Origin: Lachnospiraceae bacterium oral taxon 096
GTDB lineage: Bacteria; Bacillota; Clostridia; Lachnospirales; Lachnospiraceae
NCBI GenBank assembly: GCA_018141845.1
Contig: CP073340.1
Location: 1,947,001-2,011,000 of the forward strand
Direction: 5' to 3'
DNA: 64,000 nucleotides
Every line of letters starts with the position of its first letter. Position 1 is the first letter of the stretch. The translations under genes were made by a program, and so were the position numbers. Below the pieces are notes generated by a model. It made no database searches. It was given only the letters and a program-made list of their open reading frames with translations, and had not been told where the DNA came from. Of this stretch, positions 35,428 to 44,609 are shown piece after piece.

Positions 35428-36861
35428 TTAAACATTGATCTGGGCCGTTTTGCCAAGCTCGTCTCTATATTCCTCTAAAATTGGTGAGATACATTCCTCA
35501 ACAAATTCAACCACCTGTTGCGGACAGCGTCCCACATACTTTGTCGGATCCATTGTCTTTTCCAACTCTTCTCTTGTCAAATTGAACATTGGATCCTCTG
35601 CAATCAAATCGAGCAAATTATTTTCTTTGCCCTCAACCTTTACCTGTCTTCCTGCTTCCATAGAAAGCTCACGAATTCTCTCATGTAACTCCTGACGATC
35701 TCCACCCATTTTTACAGCATCCATCATAATATTTTCTGTCGCCATAAATGGTAGCTCAGCCATCAGACGCTTTTCAATTACCTTCGGATAAACCACAAGT
35801 CCATCGACCACATTGAGACAAAGATCTAAAATACCATCAATGGCCAAAAATCCCTCAGGCACAGATAATCTCTTATTTGCTGAATCATCTAATGTTCTTT
35901 CAAACCACTGTGTAGAAGCCACGAGCATTGGATTCATTACATTGCTCATCACAAAATTAGACAGTGAAGCAATTCTCTCACTGCGCATTGGATTCCTCTT
36001 ATACGCCATTGCTGATGAACCAATTTGTGTCTTTTCAAACGGCTCCTCAATCTCCTTTAAATGCTGTAATAAGCGAATATCATTGGAGAACTTATGTGCA
36101 GACTGTGCAATTCCTGCCAAAACATTCAACACACGAGTATCTATTTTTCTGGAATAAGTTTGACCAGATACAGGATAGCAATCTTGAAATCCCATTTTTT
36201 GTGCAATCATGCTATCTAATTTTTTGATTTTTTCATCATCTCCGGAAAACAACTCCACAAATGAGGCCTGTGTACCTGTTGTTCCCTTGCACCCCAAAAG
36301 CTTCATGGAATCAATCACATAGCAAAGATCCAAGTAATCAAGATAAAATTCATGTAGCCAAAGTGTTGCTCGCTTTCCAACTGTTGTTGGCTGTGCTGGC
36401 TGGAAGTGAGTAAATGCAAGTGTCGGCATATCCTTGTATTCCATTGCAAACTTGGACAACTCATTCATCACATTGACTAATTTTACTCGAACAAGCTTCA
36501 ACGCCTCTGTCATCACAATGATATCTGTGTTGTCCCCCACATAGCAACTCGTTGCTCCAAGATGAATAATGCCTTTGGCTTTTGGACATTGTAATCCATA
36601 GGCATAGACATGGCTCATAACATCATGACGAACAATCTTTTCTCTCTCCTTAGCCTCCGCAAAATTGATATCATCTTGATGTGCCTTTAATTCATCAATC
36701 ATCTCTTGTGTAATCTGCTCAAGACCAAGTTCTCGCTCAGTCTCTGCAAGTGCAATCCATAATTTTCTCCAAGTCTTAAATTTCTTATCTGGAGAAAAGA
36801 TATATTGCATCTGTTTACTCGCATAGCGCTCTGAAAGTGGACTTACATATTTATTATACAT
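35428..36861 (-). CDS. purB: Adenylosuccinate lyase
   Basis: Cleaves SAICAR and adenylosuccinate, releasing fumarate. 477 residues of the fumarase/aspartase superfamily: HDVMSHVYAY, GATSCYVGDN, catalytic loop IGSSAMAYKRNP. Lies between purF and purA. Confidence 0.96.
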   Translation of the reverse strand: MYNKYVSPLSERYASKQMQYIFSPDKKFKTWRKLWIALAETERELGLEQITQEMIDELKAHQDDINFAEAKEREKIVRHDVMSHVYAYGLQCPKAKGIIHLGATSCYVGDNTDIIVMTEALKLVRVKLVNVMNELSKFAMEYKDMPTLAFTHFQPAQPTTVGKRATLWLHEFYLDYLDLCYVIDSMKLLGCKGTTGTQASFVELFSGDDEKIKKLDSMIAQKMGFQDCYPVSGQTYSRKIDTRVLNVLAGIAQSAHKFSNDIRLLQHLKEIEEPFEKTQIGSSAMAYKRNPMRSERIASLSNFVMSNVMNPMLVASTQWFERTLDDSANKRLSVPEGFLAIDGILDLCLNVVDGLVVYPKVIEKRLMAELPFMATENIMMDAVKMGGDRQELHERIRELSMEAGRQVKVEGKENNLLDLIAEDPMFNLTREELEKTMDPTKYVGRCPQQVVEFVEECISPILEEYRDELGKTAQINV

Positions 36862-36884
36862 AGATCTTTTCCTTTCTCAATATC

Positions 36885-38336
36885 TCATTGTTCAAGCTTT
36901 TTTGGTGCTCCACAGCTATCACTGCCCTTGTCAAAATATTCTCCTCGAATATCTTCTTTTGGTGGTTCAATCGGATAATCCGCACTAAAGCACGCCGTAC
37001 AAATTGGAAGACCATTTGATAATTCCTTTAATCTATCCATCCTCAAGTAAGATAAACTATCTGCTCCAATCGCCTTGCAAATTTCATCAACTGTGCGATT
37101 GTGGGCAATCAGTTGTTGTTCATTTGGAATATCTGTTCCGAAATAGCAAGGATGCAAAAATGGAGGAGCACTCACCTTTAAATGTACTTCCTTTGCTCCC
37201 GCCTCTCGCAATTGATTGACAATCAAAGAACTAGTTGTTCCCCTGACAATTGAATCATCAATCATAATCACTCGCTTTCCTTCAACAGCACTCCTCAATA
37301 CATTGAGTTTGACACGAACAGCACTTTCCCTTGAGCTTTGTTTTGGCTTAATGAAGGTTCTTCCGACATAACTATTCTTTACAAAAGCTACACCGTAAGG
37401 AATTCCTGATTCCATCGCATAGCCAAGCGCTGCCGCATTGCCAGACTCAGGAACACCAACGACAATATCTGCCTCTACAGGCTCATCCATTGCGAGGAAT
37501 CTTCCTGCCTTTATTCGACTTTCATACACGCCCACACCATCAAATACACTATCTGGTCTGGCAAAATAGATATATTCAAATACACATCTTGCTTGTTTTT
37601 CTCTTACACATCTTGACTTGTCCGAAGCAATTCCATCACTAGAAATGGTTACAATTTCTCCAGGTTCAACATCACGCACAAACTCAGCACCAATCGTGTC
37701 CAATGCACATGTCTCTGAGGAAAGAATATAGGTGTTTTCCCTCTTTCCTATGCAAAGTGGCTTAAACCCCTGTGGGTCTCTTGCACCCACTAGCTTTCTC
37801 GGACTCATCACCACGAGTGAATAAGCTCCCTGTAGTTTGTTCATGGTATTGCCTATCGCCTCTTCTACAGAACTTGTCTTAATTCTCTCCCTAGCGATGA
37901 GATAGGCAATAACCTCAGAATCAATGGTCGTTTGAAAAATTGCTCCAGTATAAGCAAGCTCTTCTCTTAGCTGTGGTGCATTAACCAAATTTCCATTATG
38001 TGCCATTCCAAGAATTCCCTTCACATAACTTAAAACCAAAGGCTGTGCATTCTCTCTTGTCGAAGAACCTGCTGTCGAATAGCGCACATGACCCACACCA
38101 ACATTTCCTTTTAAATTCTCTAAAATCTCTGGTGTAAATACTTCATTGCAAAGTCCCATTCCCTTGTAGACATGGTAACTGCCTTTTTTTCCCTTTGTGT
38201 CAGTCACTGCAATTCCACAGCTTTCCTGTCCTCGGTGCTGTAAGGCAAATAGCCCATAGTAAATACTATTGGCCACATTGCCACCATTCATATCGTACAT
38301 ACCAAAAACGCCACATTCTTCGTGTAAATTTCCCAT
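36885..38336 (-). CDS. purF: Amidophosphoribosyltransferase
   Basis: Committed step of purine synthesis (PRPP + glutamine to phosphoribosylamine). 483 residues. A 7-residue propeptide MGNLHEE precedes the N-terminal nucleophile Cys (CGVFGMYD). PRPP loop VIMIDDSIVRGTTS. Cysteines in CVFEYIYF and CTACFSADY are placed as in Bacillus-type enzymes that carry a [4Fe-4S] cluster, suggesting oxygen-sensitive turnover. Confidence 0.96.
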   Translation of the reverse strand: MGNLHEECGVFGMYDMNGGNVANSIYYGLFALQHRGQESCGIAVTDTKGKKGSYHVYKGMGLCNEVFTPEILENLKGNVGVGHVRYSTAGSSTRENAQPLVLSYVKGILGMAHNGNLVNAPQLREELAYTGAIFQTTIDSEVIAYLIARERIKTSSVEEAIGNTMNKLQGAYSLVVMSPRKLVGARDPQGFKPLCIGKRENTYILSSETCALDTIGAEFVRDVEPGEIVTISSDGIASDKSRCVREKQARCVFEYIYFARPDSVFDGVGVYESRIKAGRFLAMDEPVEADIVVGVPESGNAAALGYAMESGIPYGVAFVKNSYVGRTFIKPKQSSRESAVRVKLNVLRSAVEGKRVIMIDDSIVRGTTSSLIVNQLREAGAKEVHLKVSAPPFLHPCYFGTDIPNEQQLIAHNRTVDEICKAIGADSLSYLRMDRLKELSNGLPICTACFSADYPIEPPKEDIRGEYFDKGSDSCGAPKKLEQ

Positions 38337-38371
38337 AATCCATTGACCCTTCCCTCAAACTTAACAACAAA

Positions 38372-38396
38372 CAGGAGGACGATTTGTGTCCTCCTG
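38372..38396 (-). terminator. Strong hairpin between purC and purF
   Basis: Perfect 9-bp GC-rich stem CAGGAGGAC/GTCCTCCTG, followed on the minus strand by TTTGTTGTT. It lies 6 bases after the purC stop and 36 before purF, so it could reduce purF relative to purC. No competing antiterminator helix noticed. Confidence 0.7.
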
Positions 38397-38401
38397 CATA
38401 A

Positions 38402-39109
38402 CTACATAATGCCAAGACGTTTAAACACTTCTTGATACGCATCTTGTACATTTCCAAGGTCACGCTTAAATCGATCCTTATCTAGCTTTACATGTGTTTG
38501 CTTATCCCAAAGTCTACAAGTATCTGGAGAAATCTCATCAATCAGAATAATCTCACCATGATATCTTCCAAACTCAATCTTAAAATCGATTAAATCAATT
38601 CCCTTGCTGCCAAAATAATCAATTAAAATTTCATTGATTTTAAATGCATATGTTGCAATCTTGTCTATCTCATCCTGTGTGATGATATCCAAAGCTAGTG
38701 CATAGTAGCCATTAATCATTGGCTCTCCTAGCTTATCATTTTTATAAGCAAATTCAAGAACGGGCATTTTTAATTTCACCCCTTCTTCAATTCCTGTTCG
38801 CTCAGCAAACTTTCCTGCTGAGTAATTCCTCACCACTACCTTTAACAAAATTGTCGAAGCCCTTTTCACAGCAGTCTCTGTCTCATTGAATTCTTCCACA
38901 TAATGTGTTGGGATTCCCTTTGCTGAAAGAATCTGAAAAATGCGGTTAGACACCTTATTATTGACAGCACCTTTTCCAACAATGGTCTCTCTTTTTTCTC
39001 CCCCCATCGCAGTGATTTCATCTGTAAATGACAAAATCCCAATGTCTGCACTGTCTGTCTTATAGAGATTTTTTGTCTTTCCCTCGTATAATAATTCCAG
39101 TTTTTCCAT
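38402..39109 (-). CDS. purC: SAICAR synthetase
   Basis: Phosphoribosylaminoimidazole-succinocarboxamide synthase, 235 residues. Motifs: LLYEGKTKNLY, VRNYSAGKFAERTG, DFKIEFG and EISPDTCRLWD. ATG 39109 with AAAGG seven bases upstream is used rather than the upstream in-frame codon at 39166, which would include promoter sequence. First gene of the purC-purF-purB-purA run. Confidence 0.96.
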   Translation of the reverse strand: MEKLELLYEGKTKNLYKTDSADIGILSFTDEITAMGGEKRETIVGKGAVNNKVSNRIFQILSAKGIPTHYVEEFNETETAVKRASTILLKVVVRNYSAGKFAERTGIEEGVKLKMPVLEFAYKNDKLGEPMINGYYALALDIITQDEIDKIATYAFKINEILIDYFGSKGIDLIDFKIEFGRYHGEIILIDEISPDTCRLWDKQTHVKLDKDRFKRDLGNVQDAYQEVFKRLGIM

Positions 39110-39154
39110 CCCAATCCCTTTCAATATCACATATTTCCATTGCCAATCTCTATA

Positions 39155-39183
39155 AGTATAATACACGCTTATCTGGTTTGCAA
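39155..39183 (-). promoter_or_regulatory. pur operon promoter
   Basis: Minus strand TTGCAA (39183-39178), 17-base spacer, TATACT (39160-39155). It starts immediately after the dapB stop. No purine riboswitch or obvious PurR box seen in the ~40-base leader. Confidence 0.75.
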
Positions 39184-39945
39184 TTATTTTTTGTCAATGA
39201 CATCTGCCATAGAATACATTCCTGCTTTTTTTCCAGATAAATACTCTGCAGCCGCAATAGCTCCCTTGGCAAAAATCTTTCTCGAATAGGCTGTATGAGA
39301 AATCGTCACAACCTCATCTTCTCCTGCATAAATCACATCGTGATCCCCCACAATACTGCCTGCTCGCACTGCAGAAATTCCAATTTCCTTCTCTCTTCTT
39401 GGCTCATGGCGCTGTGAACGATCAAATGTATACTCATACTCCCCATTCATCTGTTCATTAATAGCATCGGCAAGTGCAAGTGCCGTTCCACTTGGCGCAT
39501 CAAGTTTTCTTCTATGATGCTTTTCTACAATCTCCATGTCAAAACCGGCCTTTGTCAACACTTCTGCTGCCTCTTTAACTAATTTTAACAATAAATTAAT
39601 GCCAAGAGACATATTGGCAGAGCGAAGCACAGCTACCGATTGACTCACTTTTTCTACTCTCTCCAATTGCTCATTGGAAAGACCTGTCGTACACAATACA
39701 ACCGGGATCTTTTTTGCCTCCACATAATCAAGCAATCCATCAATTGCCTTTGCTGAGGCAAAATCAATAATGACATCTGCCTCCACATCAATACTTTCTA
39801 ACGAAGTAAACACAGGATAGTCAAAAAGCTTCTCTCCCTGCAAATCTACTCCTGCTACAATCTTTGTATCTGTATTCCCTGCAAGAAGCTCTGAGATTAC
39901 TCGTCCCATTGCTCCATTGCAACCATGCATAATAATTCTTGTCAT
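39184..39945 (-). CDS. dapB: 4-hydroxy-tetrahydrodipicolinate reductase
   Basis: NAD(P)H reductase of the lysine/diaminopimelate pathway, 253 residues. Nucleotide loop HGCNGAMGR, active site EKHHRRKLDAPSGTAL. Its GAGGGAG ribosome binding site lies in the 21 bases after dapA; both are under the lysine riboswitch. Confidence 0.95.
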   Translation of the reverse strand: MTRIIMHGCNGAMGRVISELLAGNTDTKIVAGVDLQGEKLFDYPVFTSLESIDVEADVIIDFASAKAIDGLLDYVEAKKIPVVLCTTGLSNEQLERVEKVSQSVAVLRSANMSLGINLLLKLVKEAAEVLTKAGFDMEIVEKHHRRKLDAPSGTALALADAINEQMNGEYEYTFDRSQRHEPRREKEIGISAVRAGSIVGDHDVIYAGEDEVVTISHTAYSRKIFAKGAIAAAEYLSGKKAGMYSMADVIDKK

Positions 39946-39966
39946 CTTTTCTCCCTCAGCTAAAAA

Positions 39967-40854
39967 TTATAGTAAATGGTATGCTCGCATCGCTGCCTCT
40001 AACTTTTTCTTGTGCTCTTCTTCCATCTCTGTCAGTGGAAGTCGAAGTCCTCCGACATTCTTTCCCTGTAAATTCATTGCTGCCTTTACAGGAATTGGAT
40101 TCACCTCACAAAATAGTAAATTGATGACATCTAAAGCTTCTATCTGAATCTTTGCTGCTGTCGCAAAGTCTCCATCCAGTGCAGCCTGACACATATCATG
40201 TGTCTGCTTTGGTGCCACATTGCTGAGCACAGAAATCACGCCCTTTCCGCCCAAGGACATAATTGGCACAACCTGATCGTCATTTCCAGAATACAGGTCA
40301 ATATCCACGCCTTCGCAGAGCTTAAAGATCTTTGCAATAGCTCCCAAATCTCCACTTGCTTCCTTTACACCCACAATGTTTTTTACATTCTTTACTAAAT
40401 AAGCTGTCGTCTCTGGTGCAATATTCACTCCTGTACGACTTGGCACATTATAAAGAATCACAGGAATGCTGACTGCATTGGCCACTGCAGTAAAATGTTC
40501 AATCAACCCCTTTTGTGTGCACTTATTGTAATATGGTGTCACTAAAAGGAGAGCATCCGCCCCATACTTTTGTGCTTCCTGTGATTGATAGATGGCTGTT
40601 TTTGTACAATTTGAGCCTGTTCCAGCGATCACAGGTACTCTTCCTCCTACAATCTCCACCGTTCTCTTAATGACTTCAAGATGCTCCTCCGTTGTCAATG
40701 TAGCTGCTTCACCTGTTGTACCACAGCTAATAATCGCATCTGTCTTCCCTGCGATCTGTTCCTCCAAAACTTCAGCTAACTTTTCAAAATTTACACTTCC
40801 ATCTTCATTCATTGGGGTCACCAAAGCGACTCCAGCACCTGTAAATACTGCCAT
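39967..40854 (-). CDS. dapA: 4-hydroxy-tetrahydrodipicolinate synthase
   Basis: Condenses pyruvate and aspartate semialdehyde. 295 residues: GTTGEAATLT, Schiff-base Lys in VGVKEASGD, YNVPSRTG. ATG 40854 with AAGGAG is the start; the frame continues upstream through the riboswitch expression platform. Confidence 0.96.
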   Translation of the reverse strand: MAVFTGAGVALVTPMNEDGSVNFEKLAEVLEEQIAGKTDAIISCGTTGEAATLTTEEHLEVIKRTVEIVGGRVPVIAGTGSNCTKTAIYQSQEAQKYGADALLLVTPYYNKCTQKGLIEHFTAVANAVSIPVILYNVPSRTGVNIAPETTAYLVKNVKNIVGVKEASGDLGAIAKIFKLCEGVDIDLYSGNDDQVVPIMSLGGKGVISVLSNVAPKQTHDMCQAALDGDFATAAKIQIEALDVINLLFCEVNPIPVKAAMNLQGKNVGGLRLPLTEMEEEHKKKLEAAMRAYHLL

Positions 40855-40885
40855 TTTTTTCTCCTTATCATTATCATATATTTTC

Positions 40886-40919
40886 AAAAAAATAGAGCTG
40901 GCCACAGAAAGCCAACTCC
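40886..40919 (-). terminator. Riboswitch-controlled terminator before dapA
   Basis: GAGTTGGC/GCCAGCTC stem (40911-40918 with 40895-40902) followed on the minus strand by TATTTTTTT. Placed between the lysine aptamer and the dapA ribosome binding site. Confidence 0.85.
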
Positions 40920-40944
40920 TCCACTTGTAAAAGATGTCGTAGCT

Positions 40945-41105
40945 CCCCATCTACTGATGACAGTTGTATGCGTATTCCACATACCCCCAGGCCACTTCAG
41001 GTAAAGCATCCGTGCCTTCGGCGTCTCCGCCTTTTGTCATTTATCATCCACTCTTTACAATGTCAAAATGACTACTCATCGGCAACGCAACCTCTACTTT
41101 TCTCA
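40945..41105 (-). promoter_or_regulatory. Lysine riboswitch (L box)
   Basis: Minus-strand leader with the conserved L-box pieces in order: GTAGAGGTTGCG (41097-41086), GATGAGTAG, GGCGGAGACGCCGAAG, GGATGCTTTACC, GTGGAATAC and AACTGTCATCAGTAG. A terminator hairpin follows. In this class lysine binding promotes termination, so dapA-dapB would be off when lysine is plentiful. Confidence 0.88.
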
Positions 41106-41196
41106 TATATCGCTCATATATTTTCTACATATTTCTCACATATCCGTTTTTATGGTATCACCCTTTCAAAGACTTGTCAATATGCCAGAATCTCAT

Positions 41197-41225
41197 TTGC
41201 CTAAAATTCCCACAAATGGTAAAAT
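41197..41225 (+). promoter_or_regulatory. rqcH promoter
   Basis: TTGCCT (41197-41202), 17-base spacer, TAAAAT (41220-41225), about 40 bases before the start and divergent from the lysine leader. Confidence 0.65.
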
Positions 41226-41266
41226 AGAAAGAAGAATAAACCTATTGCTTTAAGAAAGGAATTTTT

Positions 41267-43000
41267 ATGGCACTTGATGGATTTGTAATCTCCAATATTA
41301 CCCACGAACTTTCAAATTCGCTATCTGGCGGAAGAATTAATAAAATTGCTATGCCCGACAAGGATGAATTGATTTTTACCATTAAAGCAGGAAAAAGCAC
41401 ACAGAGACTTTTAATTTCAGCAAGTCCCTCCCTCCCCCTGCTCTATTTGACACAGGTCAACAAACCAAGCCCGATGACCGCACCTGCATTTTGTATGCTC
41501 CTAAGAAAACATATCGGATCGGCAAGAATTTTATCCATCACTCAACTTGGACTAGAACGCATTGTCTGTTTTCACTTTGAACATCTCGATGAGCTCGGCG
41601 ATGTGTGTCAAAAAAAGCTCTATGTCGAATTAATGGGTAAATATTCTAATATTATTTTTACTGACAATGACGACAATATTATTGATAGTATTAAGCGTGT
41701 CCCCGCACAAGTCAGCTCTCTTCGAGAGGTTCTTCCGGGACGAAAATACTTTCTTCCCGATGAACTAAAAAAGGCAGATATTCTATCTGTCAGCGAAGAG
41801 GATTTTTCAAAAATCATCCGATCGAGCAACCTCTCTCTTGTCAAGGCCCTCTACCAGTCCTTTGCTGGTATCAGCCCATTGATAGCCAGTGAAATGGTCA
41901 CTCGTGCCTCTCTATCTAATCAGACAGATATTCTATCTGATATTGAATGTAGGCATCTCTATCATACGATTCATCTTCTCATTGAAGATATCCAAAATGG
42001 TCGCTTCATACCAAATATTATTTACCGTGCTGGCGAACCTTTTGAGTTTAGCTCCATCATTTTAGAGAGCTATCAGGGTGAAGATTTTACTATAAAAAAG
42101 TATGATTCCATTAGCACTTTGCTCTTTGACTTTTATTCTGCCAAAGACAATATTGCTCGCATCCGCCAAAAATCAGCTGACCTTCGAAAAGTTGTTCAAA
42201 ATGCCCTTGAGCGTGCAGTCAAAAAATTTGATTTGCAGTCAAAGCAATTAAGAGATACAAAGAAAAAGGATAAATTCAAAGTCTATGGTGATCTTCTCAA
42301 CACTTATGGCTACACACTCTCTGGAGGTGAAGATAAATTTACTTGTGAAAATTATTACGATGAAAACAAGGAAATCACCATTCCTCTTGACCCCACCCTC
42401 AACGCCACAGACAATGCCAAAAAGTTTTATGACAAGTATGCAAAATTAAAGCGAACAGATGAGGCATTGAGTGAAGAAATTCAAAAGACTGCTCAGGACA
42501 TTGAGCATCTTAACTCCATTGCCATCTCCCTTGATATTGCTACAGATGAAGCAGATCTTGCTCAAATTAAAGAGGAACTAATTGAATTTGGCTATATCCG
42601 AAAACACCATATTGGAAAGAAAGCTAAAATTAATTCAAAACCGATGCATTTTCTCTCCAGTGATGGATTCCACATCTATGTGGGAAAGAATAATTACCAA
42701 AACGAAGAATTGACCTTTAAAGTCGCCACAGGAAATGATTGGTGGTTTCACGCTAAGGGTGTGGCTGGGTCTCATGTTATTGTCAAATCAGAAAATAAAG
42801 AGTTGAGTGATCGCACATTTGAAGAAGCTGCTGCACTAGCGGCCTACTATTCAAAGGCCCGAGACAATGAAAAGGTAGAAATTGATTATATTCAGAAAAA
42901 GAATATCAAAAAAGTACCCGGTGCAGCCCCTGGATTTGTCATCTATCACACAAATTGGTCAATGATTGCAACCCCCGCTAACCATCTTCAAGAACTATAG
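41267..43000 (+). CDS. rqcH: RqcH, NFACT-family ribosome quality control factor
   Basis: 577 residues. The NFACT-N domain starts MALDGFVISNITHEL with SGGRINKI, then HhH and long coiled coil (about 275-420), and the NFACT-R domain near 450-570 (HFLSSDGFHIYVGKNN, DWWFHAKGVAGSHVI). In Firmicutes RqcH binds split 50S subunits and adds C-terminal alanine tails to stalled peptides; older annotations call it fibronectin-binding protein. Confidence 0.94.
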   Translation: MALDGFVISNITHELSNSLSGGRINKIAMPDKDELIFTIKAGKSTQRLLISASPSLPLLYLTQVNKPSPMTAPAFCMLLRKHIGSARILSITQLGLERIVCFHFEHLDELGDVCQKKLYVELMGKYSNIIFTDNDDNIIDSIKRVPAQVSSLREVLPGRKYFLPDELKKADILSVSEEDFSKIIRSSNLSLVKALYQSFAGISPLIASEMVTRASLSNQTDILSDIECRHLYHTIHLLIEDIQNGRFIPNIIYRAGEPFEFSSIILESYQGEDFTIKKYDSISTLLFDFYSAKDNIARIRQKSADLRKVVQNALERAVKKFDLQSKQLRDTKKKDKFKVYGDLLNTYGYTLSGGEDKFTCENYYDENKEITIPLDPTLNATDNAKKFYDKYAKLKRTDEALSEEIQKTAQDIEHLNSIAISLDIATDEADLAQIKEELIEFGYIRKHHIGKKAKINSKPMHFLSSDGFHIYVGKNNYQNEELTFKVATGNDWWFHAKGVAGSHVIVKSENKELSDRTFEEAAALAAYYSKARDNEKVEIDYIQKKNIKKVPGAAPGFVIYHTNWSMIATPANHLQEL

Positions 43001-43060
43001 TTTAGGGATATAGACTATAGATATAGCCTAAAGATATCACCTAGAAATATAGTCTAAACA
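43001..43060 (+). repeat. Short degenerate AT-rich repeats
   Basis: The gap between rqcH and the PH-domain gene is built of imperfect copies of GATATAGNCTA (for example around 43013, 43028 and 43045). TTTAGGGATATAGACTA and TAGTCTAAA could pair across the segment. Function not evident. Confidence 0.4.
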
Positions 43061-43076
43061 AATCAGGAGGAATTCT

Positions 43077-43523
43077 ATGGCATTTAACTTTCGCCGCCTA
43101 TTTGAAGGCGCCATTGGCAATTACAGCGAGGTCAATATTGATGATCTCTATGAAGAATATGGTATGTACTTGATGGAAGATGAAGAAATTGAAATTGGAT
43201 TTAAACTTATTCGAGATGCACTCATTTTCACAGACAAACGCATTATTATGACAGACCAACAGGGCGCAACAGGAATGAAAATGACAGTAGAATCTATTAA
43301 TCTCTATTCCATTGTCAATGTAAAGATGGAAACTTCAGGCTTTGGCTTTGATGACAGCCAGCTGACCTTCACCTACATTTCATCCCCAGACTTAAAATGT
43401 CGCCCACCTGAGTATTGCTCACGCACCCTCGAATTTCCAAAACACTATGATGTACAAAAGTTATATCTAACTTTGCAAGAGCTCGCATATAATAATTGCC
43501 TGCGACTCAATGGCTTAGATTGA
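43077..43523 (+). CDS. Bacterial PH-domain protein
   Basis: 148 residues matching the bacterial pleckstrin-homology (YvbH/DUF1696-like) family: a single beta-barrel with IGFKLIRDALIFTDKRIIMTD and SIVNVKMETSGFGFDDS. Probably cytoplasmic, oligomeric ring former; role unknown. It follows rqcH with a good AGGAGG ribosome binding site and may be read with it. Confidence 0.82.
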   Translation: MAFNFRRLFEGAIGNYSEVNIDDLYEEYGMYLMEDEEIEIGFKLIRDALIFTDKRIIMTDQQGATGMKMTVESINLYSIVNVKMETSGFGFDDSQLTFTYISSPDLKCRPPEYCSRTLEFPKHYDVQKLYLTLQELAYNNCLRLNGLD

Positions 43524-43541
43524 TTCAATTCATAAAAATGC

Positions 43542-43590
43542 AAATAAAAACAACGAAAACAGATGCTCTACTGTTGTCGTTGTTTTATTT
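43542..43590. terminator. Bidirectional terminator between PH-domain and NYN genes
   Basis: A ~20-bp stem (AAATAAAA.ACAACGA.AACAG with its complement) between convergent genes, T-rich on both strands. Confidence 0.85.
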
Positions 43591-43638
43591 GTTTTTGTCT
43601 TTTGTTTATAAAAGCCTTTACTAATTCACTATCTCCCC

Positions 43639-44232
43639 TTAGTACTCTCCACTGTATAACATTTCACATTCAGCATAATCATCACTGTGCAAAACCACAA
43701 CATTGTCTACTTCAGCAGATAATTCCTGTGCCTTTGTCTGTGCTCCTTCAAACAGTACTAATTCAACATTCATCCCCAAACTCTTAATAATCTTTACAAC
43801 TCCAGAAAAATCCGCATCTCTCGAAATTAAAATTGCTTTTTCATAGGAATGCTCATAGGCATGGCGAATCATCTCCACAGCAATATTGACATCGGTTCCC
43901 TTATCTGTCATTGTCATCACCTGTCCTGTCACTTCCTTTCCACATTCTGGACAAACCAACCCATAGCGCTCTGTGATTGTAATCGGTTTTTGTTGTAGTC
44001 TTCCTGTAATTACTTCAAAATATGGAATTTTATTGATACTTTGTAAGAAATTTTTATTTTGCTCACTTTCACTAATAAAATAATAGGTTCGAATTACATC
44101 TATATCTGAAAACTTATTCTTCACGCAATCTAAAAAGCGGTGCACATCCATATTTCTTCCTGGACCTGCACTATTCTTCCAATCATAAAAAACATTGCTT
44201 CCATCAATAAAAATCATTGCCTTTTTTTTCAT
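43639..44232 (-). CDS. NYN-domain (LabA/DUF88 family) putative ribonuclease
   Basis: 197 residues with a PIN-like NYN fold: first Asp in MIFIDGSNVFYDW, MTDKGTDVNIAVEMI, and ILISRDADFSGVV give the acidic metal site. A CPECGKEV half-finger sits near residue 94. Family members are RNases or RNA-binding regulators. The start has AGGAG four bases upstream. Monocistronic, next to the IS110 element. Confidence 0.85.
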   Translation of the reverse strand: MKKKAMIFIDGSNVFYDWKNSAGPGRNMDVHRFLDCVKNKFSDIDVIRTYYFISESEQNKNFLQSINKIPYFEVITGRLQQKPITITERYGLVCPECGKEVTGQVMTMTDKGTDVNIAVEMIRHAYEHSYEKAILISRDADFSGVVKIIKSLGMNVELVLFEGAQTKAQELSAEVDNVVVLHSDDYAECEMLYSGEY

Positions 44233-44609
44233 TTTTCTCCTGTATCACAAAATTTTCCTGTGATACCCTTCCTTTCATTTTCAAACTACTATTTATTTTA
44301 ACAAGTCTGCACCTATGTTGTACGAATAGATTCATTATACCATTGATATCTTATTCTAGTCTTTACTTTTTTCTAAATAATTCTGTTACAAAAAAGCTTG
44401 ACTACTACAGAAAAAAAGTTTTACAATCTAAGAAAGCATAGTAAATTCAATAGTTGATTTAATGGCGAATTTCTAAGTATGCTTTTATTTTATTACAAAT
44501 CTGGGGGGATTTAGTGTGAAAGAAAGTAGAGGTAAGCCGTAAACCGGCGCACTTAAATAAGCTGTCTTAAGTAGGCAACTTATTTGAGGATATAGATTTA
44601 GTAGATTGA
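44233..44609. other. Intergenic region with IS110 downstream end
   Basis: No gene. It contains a terminator-like inverted repeat near 44431-44490 (AAGCATA ... TATGCTT) and, nearer the transposase, AAATAAG ... CTTATTT (44553-44585), which may lie in the noncoding end of the IS110 element. The element boundary is not visible because this family lacks terminal inverted repeats. Confidence 0.4.

Noticed and set aside
39110..39183. Purine riboswitch before purC
   Set aside because: The leader from the predicted start is only about 40 bases and lacks the conserved purine aptamer loops.
40855..40950. N-terminal extension of dapA
   Set aside because: The stretch is the riboswitch terminator and leader; AAGGAG directly precedes ATG 40854.
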